DNA of 64,000 bases, taken from positions 2,441,225-2,505,224 of the forward strand of contig VUYV01000046.1 of assembly GCA_008711295.1 (NCBI GenBank), given 5' to 3'. This DNA comes from Anarhynchus alexandrinus (lineage: Eukaryota > Chordata > Aves > Charadriiformes > Charadriidae). The notes under the pieces were generated by a model. That model saw only the letters and a list, made by a program, of their open reading frames with translations. It did no database searches and had not been told where the DNA came from. Below are positions 48,361-60,102 of this stretch, piece after piece (within the stretch, counting starts at the first letter, position 1; every line of letters starts with the position of its first letter). A program made the position numbers and the translations under genes.

Positions 48361-51300
48361 TAACATGTCCTTTTCATCCTTACATTTGTCCTACAAAGCC
48401 TCCTAGAAAATTTAAAGGAACCGACTGCACTGGTAGATCAGAGGCATTGGTCAAAGAGCATATTAAAATTGTTTTTCTCTTTATCAAAGTAATTATTTAG
48501 GCCACTGATTTCGTATCCGGGAGTCTCAGTTCCAAGACGTTCCTGGCTGCAAACATACAAGTAGAATTGATGGTAACAGGAAAGGACCTTCCACCCCCAC
48601 TAACATGGAATGGGCTCTGGTTTTAATCAGAGAGGCCTCCTGAGGATGAATTTGCCCCTGGATACTGCCAGTCTTGGAGACTATCAACTAAAATGCCAGA
48701 AACAAAGAAGAGAGTGAGAATTTTGCCAGCAAATTTGCTGGAGTCTTTATTTCATCTACCTACACTCTCGCCATGCTATGAGTTGCATGAAAATCTTAGC
48801 TCTAACTCCCTCATTACCCCTCCAATTTAAATGTTTTGAAAGATCCAGTTCATCAACCCAAAATGCAATCAGCTCAGCCAGCTAAGTGAACACAACAGAG
48901 AAATCTATACCCGTTGCCATGCAAGGAAGAACTACTGAGATTGATTCATTAGAGTCTGTCTTTCTTTTGCTAACCTGCTCAATCAGAAAGCACATCCTGT
49001 TGAAAATTTAAAGGACTTCCTGATAACTTAATAACAATATGGAAGCAGTTCCTCCCTGTCAGCAGATTTAACACTGTAGTTTTCCCCAGTTGTTGTTTTC
49101 CGTTTGCGTCAAATTCCCTGTGTATAAATCGCTCCTCCAAGTTCCTCGGATGTTGGAAGCAGAGGGTCTTGAGACATGAAATCATTTATAACGGGTCAGC
49201 AATAATTTGTAAGAACGCCTTCTCTCAGGGGGGGAAAAAAAGGCAACTAAAAAGCAAAAGCAAACAAACCAGCTAAATTAATTCTGCTGCAGTATTCTTA
49301 GCATGAATGGGCAAGAAAGGCACAGCCTGGGGGTACCATGCATCATAATCTATCATGACCAAGATCATTTATATCCAGATTTCCTGCACTGCAGGAAATC
49401 AGACTAAAGAGAGAAATCTCAAGTGAACAAAGGACTTTTGTTGTTCCTGCTACCTTTATTAAAAGTCTGAGCATTTATTTACAGACCCCAGACTCCTGTC
49501 TGGAGCTGGACATTTACCTAACTGTATATCCTCAAATGCTTCTGCTGAGTTAATGAAGTGTGAATGGGTTTCAGTGATGAGCACAGGGCTTTTTGGCTTC
49601 AAGTTCTCCATGAATAAAACACTCTGGTCCAGATAAATGGGCATTCTAAATTAAAGATGTAGTTACTGTGTTGGATCATCAGGCCCGTGTCCTTCCAGCT
49701 CAGGAAAAAATTAATTCCAGAAGGTATTTTGTAAAGGATTAGAACTGTCTCTATTAATGCATGAACTGGTTCTTGAGAGTCCTGCTGGTTCACTGAAGAG
49801 CCTCTTCCATAGTGCATCCCTTCAGGGGTTGTCTGCGACTCGGTGAAAGTAGTAGTGCAGTTACAGTCAGCTACATACGCTTGTGGCAGTGTATCTCTGC
49901 CCTCTGATTTGTTTCCCTCGACGCTCCTGGGCTGTGCAAACAGTACAGTCCTCTTAACTGCATTAGTCAAACTTCAAATGCCTGAGTCAAAGCCTGTATC
50001 TATACTAACAATGTAATACTGACGGTAGTAGGTAATTTTATTTTCTTTAGACTTCCTATAAGTAGCATATTGAATTTTCCTGCTGATATATATAATGGGT
50101 TTTCTGTTGTTGGTTTGTTTTTGTTTTGTTTTGTTTTGATTATTGTAATGTAATTGGTGATCTTTGTATGATAGTTCGTTCTGAGGGTCCCTCCTCCAGG
50201 CATTACCCATTCAGCACAGTCAGTATGAGATTTAGCTTAAGATCAAGGTGCTTCCATGTAGGGTTCTGTATATAGGGGTCTACAGTGAGATGTCTAAATT
50301 GGTGTTATAGTGTGCAAAGATCTAGTTTTTGATTAACCATGATGGACTTGATTTTTTTTTTACTTCCCTCTCCCCCTTAAACACAGGCATTTAGTGCCAT
50401 TTGAGATATCACAGCGCATCCAAGGCATCCACTTAGCTGTCAGAAATGAATAGGTCTGCTGGGAGATTTGCAACCAGGAGTGATACCCTGTCCTTATGAA
50501 CCTTAATCAAGCCTTGATATTTAATACAGGGCAAAGTGAACTTCTATGTACTGTTCAGACACCTACAGTAGAAATCTACACTTAAGGGTCTTTAACTGGA
50601 GCTGAACTCCATCGTAGTTTTACAGTAAAAGCAACAAAGAAAAGCTGCATCTTTAATTAAGGTGGAATCAGGTTCTGTGTTTCTTTGAAAAGAAGACAAG
50701 TTTTTCTACATAATGCTATAGTTGTAATTTACAAGTGCTTTACAACTGCACACAGATTTTCCCAAGAAGTCAGGAAGGGTTTTTACATGCCTGTTCAACT
50801 CTGGTGGAGCAGCAGAGTTGAAGAGTTCTCTGAAAAAAGATGCATGTTGAAGTCAGTAGGATTCACTTTATATAATTGTAAGGGTTCACTTATGTAGACT
50901 GTCTAGAGCCTATGCCCACCAAATATTCTTTGTACATACCTATCGCAGTGAACAGGGAAATTGAAATATTCGACTTAGCTCAGGGATGCGAGTTTTTTGG
51001 CTTCAGGCCAATGCTTTCCAAAAAGATTGTCTGAAGTATGAACCTGTTTGGTAAACATTTGCTCCTTTCCCAAAGTACTTGAATCCGTTTTTGTGTTAAA
51101 GGTGAGTTTTGTTTCAGAGCTGCAAAAGTAAAGCTATTGCTGTAAACATCATAAAGCATCTGTTTAAGCACAAGCCACTCATCATTAAGATTTGGTAGCA
51201 TTCTGCATGTGTGTATCATCTGAAAAAGAAAATTGGAATTGAACAAACAAAACAAGCAAACAAACAACAAAAAAACCTGATAAAAAACCTGAGGTGTAGG

Positions 51301-54300
51301 TTTCAGCAATTTAAGTCTCGTTCATCTTCAAATAGACTTAATGTGTTGTATTACAATCCAGCCAAATTACATTCAGATCTGCCATGAAAACAAATTCAGG
51401 TGCACAATGGGCTTAATTATGCTTTAGAAAATAAGAGCATCACCGATAGCAGAAGGGGGCACTAGAAACTAGCTGCTGTATTTTCTGAATCCGTTTCTTC
51501 TTTTGCAATCACCTCAACATTTATAATATGTATTTTAAAAAAAATGCATGCATATAGTCTCATTTACTAACGAGTTGCCCTTCCACCCTTTCTCAAGGTC
51601 TTAGCGGATGTACTGTGATGCGCATCCCGTCTTCAGCCTTTACCTTTCGTGACTGGTATTCTTTAGCTGCTCTACAGTTGCATAAGAGATTGCCACTTCA
51701 GCAGGCCCAGCAGGGCTAATTGGACCCTACAGCAGTTTCCTTTTAGAAAATCATGATAGCATGCTTTCAGGGATGCAGAAACAAAGTATTACCTTCCAAA
51801 GAAAGTATTATCTATTAACTCTTTAAAGGAACAAAACATTTGAAGCAAAGTGCAAAACTAACAGAAGGGCTGAAAATTAGGGCATTATTTACACCTTGCT
51901 GGAGTTACCCTTCAAAGAACCTGGAAAGTCCTCTCAAAGAAACAAGGATCACCATCTCCTCTCAGCATCAGCATCTTCTTGTCTTTGCCACGGTAACTAA
52001 ATCTTTTTTACCTGTTATATTCAACCAGTTTTAATGAAGAACTCTTGTTATTCCAAAACCTTGGTGACTTTAGGTTTCTGTTGATTGTAGGCATGCTCTT
52101 AGGAAAAGAAAACCTTTCAAGACAAGAGGCACTAGAAAGCACTGGTTAGCCTGTTATCTTAGCTGATTTAGAGATAAGGCTGTACAGAATTTCTTCTAGT
52201 AATTAGTTCATTTTCTTCACTCATTTTTGGCCATCTCTGGTGCATCATCATTCAAACACAACAACAGGTAACTATTCTTAGAATCACAGTAGGCTGTCTA
52301 ACCTCAAAAGCTTCTCTGTGATTCTGTCCCTTCCTATGAGAAACCATAGACCTTTCCATGGTTTTCCATGTTTTTCCACAGATTTTATAGCCAGAGATGC
52401 TTTCTTCTTTTTTTTTTTCCCACCTATTAGCCAAAGTAAGGAACACCCCCCACACCCAAGAAGGAAACACATAAACTAAATTTAATCTTTTAGACATCTA
52501 GCTTAAATTTTGCTTATTCAATTTCAAGCTGTTATGCTTTTCTTTTGAAGAGATATACAGAAATCTTTCCTCTCCCAAGTGTCCTGAAATGTAATAAAAA
52601 AGGGAAGGAAATATGCTTTAAAAATTTACATTGAGGGGTTATAGTGGTTGACATTGCAATTAGAGGTTAAGAAAATGCTAAAGGCATATTGTCCTTTTAA
52701 TAGAGGTTCCAATTCAGATCTTTTTTTCTCCCCGGGTAGAAGCAGGTATACAGGGACTCTGAAATGGATGCATGCAGGATCTGCTAAATGTGTTTCTAAT
52801 TGTCTGAGTTTAATAATTGATAATATAGACATAGCTTGTGAATTTTTCTTTCACATAAAAGATAATTGTGCCTGAGTACAGCATAGTCTGAAATTAAATG
52901 TGTTAAGTGCTCCAGGGACTAGCATGTACGTGCTATGAAAGATCATTCCTCTTGATCAGTGTAAGTTAGAACGTATAACAACTTTTATTTATTTGGAGTG
53001 CAGCGGCATTCAAAGAGCTAAAGCAGGGCTCATGAGCCATGATGACAGGTGATGTCTATTCTCTTCCCCATAAGGAGGCAGTAAAACCCGTTGCCTGCCT
53101 TCATTGTTCTATTCTTTTCTCCCCATCTGAAAGCTCAAAACAGGACCTCTGATCTTCCAGGTTGCTGCTTCTAAGGTGATTTGTCTTCCTTTTCTGCAGA
53201 CCTCTCTCTTATCCCCTTTTTTTCAGTCTCCAGCACCTCAGGGGAGCAAAGAAGAGGCAGAAAAAACTGCTTCAGTTTTCTCCCAGTTTCTACTCCAATA
53301 CTATTTGGAGGAAGAGGAAGCATTTTTCAAGGACTGAGAGGACCAAAGGGCACAGGGCATATGAGGGATGTCTTAGGAGGATATAAGATCCTAAATATTT
53401 GGACAAAACAGAAGCTATGAAAAAACAGCAAGGGAGGCAAGGTGAAAGCTGCTCATTGGGGGAATCTTCCAGGAAACAGAGAGGTCAGAATGCATCAGAA
53501 GGAAAAGAGAGAAATTTATGCTGAATTATGACAGATGAGCAATGTGAGAAAGAGAGAGAAGGAAAGGAAGAAGAGAGAACTGTGGGTATGTAAGATTTTT
53601 AGTCTGTGTTTTTAACACTTGTATAATCATGGCAACAAATGTGTCAGGATCTTTATATATTTATAGAAAAAGAATTGAAATTTATGGGCCAGAAAGGTAG
53701 GGAGAGTCGAGAAAATGAATAGAAGGGCTGTGGGATACAGCCAAAACATACATTTTTTTGCTAGACTTCCAGAAGAAGACATAAGTGTGCAAAAGAAATT
53801 TTAAACAGAGAGCAATAATTTTTTAAAAAAGGATCCATGTTTACAGAGATGTTAGTTTACAGTAATGTTAGGCCTGAATAGAAACTCATCAAAATCTAGA
53901 GCAACATTGGCTTCAACGGGCTTTGGATTAAGGTTTAATTGACTCTATCTGTTGAGATGCTTGATGATAACTTTTTTGAAAGGGATGAGAGGCATTGAGA
54001 AGAATTTTGGCTTAGCGAACGAAGCACACCCCAATCTTACAAAGTTCTTGTTGTGACTAAAACAGAAAGAAGGTACTTTCACAACACTCTGGTTGCAGTG
54101 AAGTGTCCACAGGTAATTTGGAATATTCCTTCTGCCCACAACTGGTCACTGCAGTGGGCTTTGGTGCTGGGCTGAAAAGGGCAACCAATGACAAAAATAC
54201 TCCTGATTGTTTTCCATGGCACTTGCTAAGCACAAAGATGATTTTGCAGGATGACCGTTGCTTGGTTTTCCTGAAAGATGAGCAACAAGACGTCACCTTC

Positions 54301-57029
54301 CAGAAGGCACAGTGCAGCTCTTTTCTCCCAGATCCCTTCTGTGTGGTTTTCCAAGACTGAGCTCCTGAATCATCAAATAGTTCAGAAAATGGGTTGGGTT
54401 CTTTTGGGTTTATTTTGTTTTGTTATGATGCTCTTATATACTAACCTAAACGGCACAAATAATACTCTGCTGGCAAAACTTCTGTGACTTTCTCAAGAGT
54501 GCCCACGCTTTTATGTATTTGAAATCACAAGCTTTCATCTCTCATTCTACGGCACAGCAGTCTTTAATGTGTGTGGTCAGGTGCCTGCAATTGCTTTCTT
54601 TCAGTACAGAGAATCAGCACTTCAGAAAATTAGATACAAATCCTATACACAGGAATAACTCTGGATGAAAATGACTCCTCTGTTGCATTTCTGAACTAAA
54701 ACTGGCTTTATGTAAAGATTTCTCTCCCCACTCACACTCTCTTCCAAGCAAATCAAAGAAATTTAGTGAAGCACAGGAAGCCGCATGACAAATAAATAAT
54801 AATAATAATCTGTAATTTTAAATCATAGGCAAAAGCTAGCCATGAAATTAAGAAATTAGAATGAAATGCACAATGGTTAATTTAGACGCAAAATTGACTC
54901 AAGAAAAGCACTTTTATAGTGATGAGCAAATCTGTGTGCAATTACATCAGTGTAATAAAGGACACTGGTAACCACATGGATTCTGATAATGAAGATAAAT
55001 AGCAGCGATGCACAAGATGATCCTAAAAGCTGGATAAAAAATCACTGCCATGTTACAGCAGAAATAGGCAACATTTGAAATGATTCACTGATGACAAAGC
55101 AATAGTTATTAAAGTAAATCTAGAATAAAACCTGTGCTAGAAATATGTTTGTGTTATATTAAAGATATGCTCATAAATAATTTGTGAAGACTTAATAAGT
55201 AGTTGAACAAATCCAGGAGTCTGTCCAAGAGGTCTGTAAGTTTGTGATAACCCTTATTTACCTTCATCCATGTAGTCTCTAACAGACCTCTGGATCAGCA
55301 CACACATTATTAACACATACTAAAGGAATTGGTATTACGAATCTTTTATTTATTAGCTACTTAAGTCTGCTTTATGGGCTAAGGTACATTGGGGTAAAGT
55401 GAAAGCCCAAATACATTTATAAATTTATTCAGCGATAGATGAAAAGACAGAGTTAATAAGACACTCGAGAACTCTGAAAAAAACACTTTGCAGTTGACTA
55501 AATACTAACAGTGATAAATACTAAAGTTAATAACAGCTCGTACACTCACTTCACACTGTCATCTTTCCCATGTGACATAAACACATCTACTTTGGAAAAC
55601 AGAAAAAATACTTTTAAGTCCCCTCTTTTCTCATCAGTTTTATGGCCTCAATAGACTGTTATGATCCTTAGATCAAAAAGATCTTTAGATCATTGGCTTC
55701 TTTTTTGAGATAGTAACATTTTTTTTCCATTCTTGAATTAGCCTCAAAGGTTGACAGTCTAACAAAGTTCAGCACAGACAATTGTTGTTTTGATCCAATG
55801 TCGTAGACTTGATAAGTAATTACCCTATATTTTCAAATAAGAAGTCATTTGGAACAAGGGATTTCATACTTTTATTTTAAAAAAAAAGAACATGATCTAT
55901 TATGAAAATTCAGTATTTTTTTTTTTCAAGAAATGTATGAGTACAGGAGAACAAGATATCTCTTGTAAATTTATATTTCCAACAGAAGTGTTTCTTGAAC
56001 ATAGATTCTAATAACAACATTACTTCTATATAATTCATTATCAGTATATGATTAAGAAAAATTCTGCCATTTTAGCTCATCAAAGGACAAATATGAACAG
56101 GTCAACGTGAAGTAATTTTTTTGGAAAAAAAAAAAAGGTCCTTCCTTTTATCGGAGGATGAAATTTCTTTAGAAATACTGAAGTCTTTATGCCATTTTCC
56201 AGTAAAACCTTTACTGGAATATTCTGTGCAGTTGTGGCAGGAATTATGGGACTTTAGGTATAAGTGACTTGCAATTATGAAAATCAAGTTTGTTCTTTAG
56301 TTATAACAGTGGAGTAGCTGTGTGTCAGACCTGTGCCTGTGTGCACAGCCAGCACACTTACAGTTTTACTCAATGGCATGGTCCAAGAGGTCCCTGGACA
56401 GGCATCTGCATTGACAGGATAATTGGCTGCCTGGAGACAATATGAAAAGTCATAAACTGGGTGACTGACCCAGGCTTCACAATTAAGTATTGGACTTAGT
56501 GCTACAAGAACTGTTCAGATGGGAATTTCAAACAGTTCTATAAATTCCACCTCACTCAACTCCTGCTGCCTCAGGTCCAATTTGTACCTTTAAGTGGGCT
56601 GAGTAAAATTCTGGGTGAACTATCCCAAAGACTTACGTACGTCATTCCTGCTGCAGGAATGTTGTGCATAGATAATACAGTTGTAAACAGACAACTTTCT
56701 TGTTGTTCTTGTTGTTTTCTTGTTTTCTTGCAGAACTGGTAGTGTAGAACTGTCTTTTGTATGCAGATAAGACATTCAAGACATGTTTTGTATGTATTTG
56801 AGGTGTATCAACAGCCAAGAGTTAGGTATGTACTGGGGTGGTACTCTTGGCATTACCATCTGTCAGAATCCCAACAAATTTGTTTGTTTGTTTATTTTAA
56901 CAGTCTGTGTATCTGTGTAACACAGTTCTGATCATTCATGTGTAAGTAAAAAAAAATCAAATAAGGCTAGAATAGGTATTGAGACAAGCAATTGTACACA
57001 GGGAATGAGAAAATATACCTCCTGAGAGT
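48361..57029. other. Long repeat-poor non-coding stretch
   Basis: About 8.7 kb in which I recognise no transposon or gene, the longest such stretch here. Simple sequence is limited: TTTTG units at 50109-50140, CAAA units at 51240-51275, AAT units near 54795-54812. A motif resembling the CTCF core (GCAGAAGGGGGCAC) is at 51449-51462. Open frames up to 123 codons (49599-49970 minus, 50980-51309 minus) show no domain. Confidence 0.45.
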
Positions 57030-57385
57030 GTACTGAAAGAGCTTGGCTTATTTAGCATAATAAAACAAAGACTGTCAACATATATAATTGTGAGCTATAA
57101 ATATGGCAGGGGAGCAAACATTAGTGAGAGATAAGTTCTGTTAAAGGACAATGTTTTTACACAGCTACTGTAAAATAGCTATGAATAGACAGATACTGAA
57201 AGCTAGAAGTTGATTCCCATGGAGGAAACAAGACTTAAAAAGATATTCTGGTAAGAGTAATATGGGTAAAAAATTTAAAGTTTTATGCTGAAGCTATTAG
57301 ATTTATAAAAGGGATCACATGATGTATGCCTGGGAAAGCCAAGCACTGGACTTGTTGGCCCAGGAAGTCCTTTCCTTTCCAATAT
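57030..57385 (+). mobile_element. Very old CR1/L3-like copy (tentative)
   Basis: Ordered but weak resemblance to the 3' end of an ancient CR1/L3-type element. In order: a CTGAAAGAGCTTGGCTTATTTAGC block (57033-57056) followed by an A-rich region, a middle stretch ending in TAAGAGTAATATGGGT, and GCACTGGACTTGTTGGCCCAGGAAGTCCTTTCC (57345-57378). The last corresponds to the usual pre-tail phrase of these elements. No open frame survives. Boundaries are approximate. Confidence 0.4.
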
Positions 57386-59125
57386 TAGACATTTTTCTTT
57401 TAAAATGTTAGAGAATGACAATCTTTTAAATGTTGGATTGTCTTTTCCCCTACTAGACTGAGAAGTATAGTGAAACCTACCACTGTTGTAGTTTGTGATT
57501 TCCAGCCTAAAACATAGGTCCACAGGGTTTTCACGGTTTGAATAACTGTCTGTTTTGACGCACCTTCCTGAATCAACCATGGTGATACCTAGTAGAGCCA
57601 TGGCTCCTGCGTTCGTGCCCTGAGCAAATTAGGGTGAGTTCAGAATCATTCAAAAGCTGAAGAGGACCATATTTCGGGCTGAATCTAGCCCTGCAACTAC
57701 AGCCTGCATAGCCTTGACTGCCAATGTTATATATTTTAAAGTGTCAATAAGCAAAGAAATCACTGATTTCTGCTGGAGGGTGCTACCCTCACTCTGTGTT
57801 GGTGATCCTAATTAAAGATGTATTCAATGAATTTAACAACCCCATCAAATTGCTTATAGGATTCCTTGTGCTCCAGCTGCATCTGTTAAACTATCATCTG
57901 GACAGGGGTATCAAAGCTCCATTAAGCTACCCTGCTCTGTGCTGCAAGAGTATAGTGAACCATCTGCAAAATGAAGAAAGCAAGATAGGGGTCTACAGGT
58001 CCTGTCTGGATGCTATAATAATACCCCTCTTTGGTTAGACTCATTCCTAATGACACCTATGAAGTGGGTTACATCTGCAAGATGGGTTCATCAGAGGCTG
58101 CATCTCCTACTGTCCTCTGGCTCTGTTACAACGCTCTTCAAAGTCATAAAATTGAATTTCTGCTTTTTTGGCACTAAGGCAAGACCCTCAGGCAGGAAGA
58201 AAAAAATATAAACCAACAGCTGAAGATAATCACAAGTCATGTGCAAACAACCCTCTCTTTTTCCGAGATGGTCTTTAATAATTCTGTTTTTTGGATTCAC
58301 TCAGATTTCAGCAGGCGCTCATCATCAGCGTAGGAGTCTTATTATAAGCAATAGCTAGCTTTTTGCTCATTTCACTGAACACTCTTCACTTCAATGAGTT
58401 TCAGTTCAGTCCAATTAGTCAGTGCAATTTAGTTTGTTCAATGCAAATCACTGGGTTTTAATTGAGTCCAATTAGGCACAAATCAATAAAAGTCAATTCA
58501 AACTAATTATCTTCTATACAAATCAATAGGATTCAATTAAAATCAATGAAGGTCTTATTCACTCTAATGACCGACCTCTTCCCCCTCTTTAGTTGTTATA
58601 AAAGGAGTCCACACATTGTTCAATGTGGTGGCTCTTGGCAAGTATCTCTCCTTTAGTGAGGGAATATTAATCATTAGAGAAAGTATGGAGAAAAAGATAT
58701 GTAACTGGGTTATCCTTTTCCCATTTCTGACTCTTTTGCAGTGAATTTTCTTCAGTGGAATCTCTTTCAGATTATGCAGGTAGTTGAATATGTGTGCAAA
58801 TTTAGGCATACCTACATGAAAACTGAGCTCTGCAGTCACAGAAATTAAAAATTGATGAATGTGTTTATTCTCATTCACATCGTTTGTTTTTACCCTAGAA
58901 ATTTCTCCTGATTTTTGAATTGTGATTGTGCTTTGAAAAATTGACCTGAAGTTTGGTTTTAGCTGTGTGTTTAACTGCTTAGCTTAACTGACAGAGGCCT
59001 GTTGCTGGTGTTAATCTATAGAGTAAGAAGTCTTCCAGTAAAGACCTTATTACATGCTTTTATAATGTGCACTACAAAGAAAACCTTCCTGTAAGTAGAG
59101 GGGGGAGGATATACACTATGGTAAG
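57386..59125. other. Single-copy AT-rich non-coding DNA
   Basis: Contains a patch of short recurrent AT-rich motifs at 58400-58550 (AGTCCAATTAG twice, ACAAATCAATA twice). No recognised transposon or gene. Confidence 0.45.
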
Positions 59126-59152
59126 CACAGAATCAGAGAATCATTGAGGTCG
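59126..59152 (-). mobile_element. Tail of an old CR1, cut off by an LTR insertion
   Basis: Twenty-seven bases with the CR1 tail sequence CACAGAATCAGAGAATCATT followed by GAGG. The element continues on the other side of the LTR at 59723. Confidence 0.75.
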
Positions 59153-59722
59153 TGTACTGGTTTTACCTGTGATAGAGTTAATATTCTTCATAGCAGCTCA
59201 TATGGTGCTATATTTTGGATTTGTGACCAAAATGATACTGAAGACACAGTAATGTTCTAGCTTTTGCTGAACGGTGTTCGCATAGCTCTGTTTCTCAATC
59301 TGTGAATAGATTGGGGGCGTGTAATAGGTTGGGAGGGCACACAGCTGGGACAGCTGACCCCACCTTGCCAAAGGGATATCCCATCCCAGATGACGTTGTG
59401 CTCAGCAATAAAAGCTGGGGCGGGGGGCGGAAGGGACATCTGGAGTTATGGCATTCATCTTCCCAAGTAGCCGTTACAACATGATGAAGGCCTGCTTTCC
59501 TGGAAATTGTTAAATACCTGCCTGCCAATTGGAAACAATGAATGAATTCCTTAGTTTGCTTTGGTTGTGCCTACAGCTTTTGCTTTACCTACTAAACTCT
59601 CTTTATTTCCAGCCACAAGTTCTCACACTTTTACCCTTATGATTCTCTCCTCCATCCCACTCTAGGATAGTGAAGGGGCAGCTGTGAGGTGCTTAGCTGC
59701 TGGCCAGAGTTAAACCATAACA
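59153..59722 (+). mobile_element. Solo LTR (ERVL-like) nested in a CR1
   Basis: A 570-bp LTR in plus orientation starting TGTACTGGTTTTACCTGTGA and ending GTTAAACCATAACA. It is flanked by GGTCG (59148-59152) and GTTTG (59723-59727). Each differs by one base from GGTTG, the sequence expected at this point of the interrupted CR1, so a 5-base target duplication is likely. Blocks shared with the LTR at 21210-21785 include CCAAAGGGATATCCCATCCC and the TTAAACCA end. A TATA-like AATAAAAG lies at 59407-59414, where the other LTR has TATATAAA. No internal retroviral sequence is present. Confidence 0.85.
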
Positions 59723-60102
59723 GTTTGGAAGGGACCTCTTGAGATAGTCTAGTTTAGCCCATCTAGCAGATGAGCTCGAACAGGTTGTCCAGGACCGTGT
59801 CAGGTTGGGTTTTGAAAATCTCCAAGGACAGAGACTGCACAACCTCTCTGCGCAACCTTTTCCAGTGTTTGAGCACGCTCACAGTTCAAAATTGGGGGGT
59901 GGTTTTGGTGTTCAGATGGAATTTAATGTGTCTTAATTTGTGCCCATTGCCTCTTGTCCCGTCAGTGGGCACTACTGGGAGGAGTCTGGCTCCTTCTTCT
60001 GTGTTCCTTTTCATCAGGTATTTATAGACAGGGATAAGATCCACCTGAGATTTCCCTTCTCCAGGCTGAGCAGTCCCAGCTCTTTCAGCCTCTTCTTATA
60101 TG
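59723..60102 (-). mobile_element. Old CR1 3' end, remainder beyond the LTR
   Basis: Minus-strand CR1 3' UTR and ORF2 C-terminus: GGAAGGGACCTCTTGAGAT, then CTCCAAGGACAGAGACTGCA, TGTGCCCATTGCCTCTTGTC and CTGAGCAGTCCCAGCTCTTT. The frame is broken, with an insertion around 59888-59905. It joins the tail fragment at 59126-59152 to make one element interrupted by the LTR. It must be older than that LTR. Confidence 0.9.

Noticed and set aside
52270..52330. AGAATCACAG resembling a CR1 tail
   Set aside because: No following CR1 3' UTR sequence; an isolated tail-like word is not enough.
54057..54487. Cysteine/phenylalanine-rich frames on both strands
   Set aside because: No family recognised; neither strand stands out, and no splice-site logic supports an exon.
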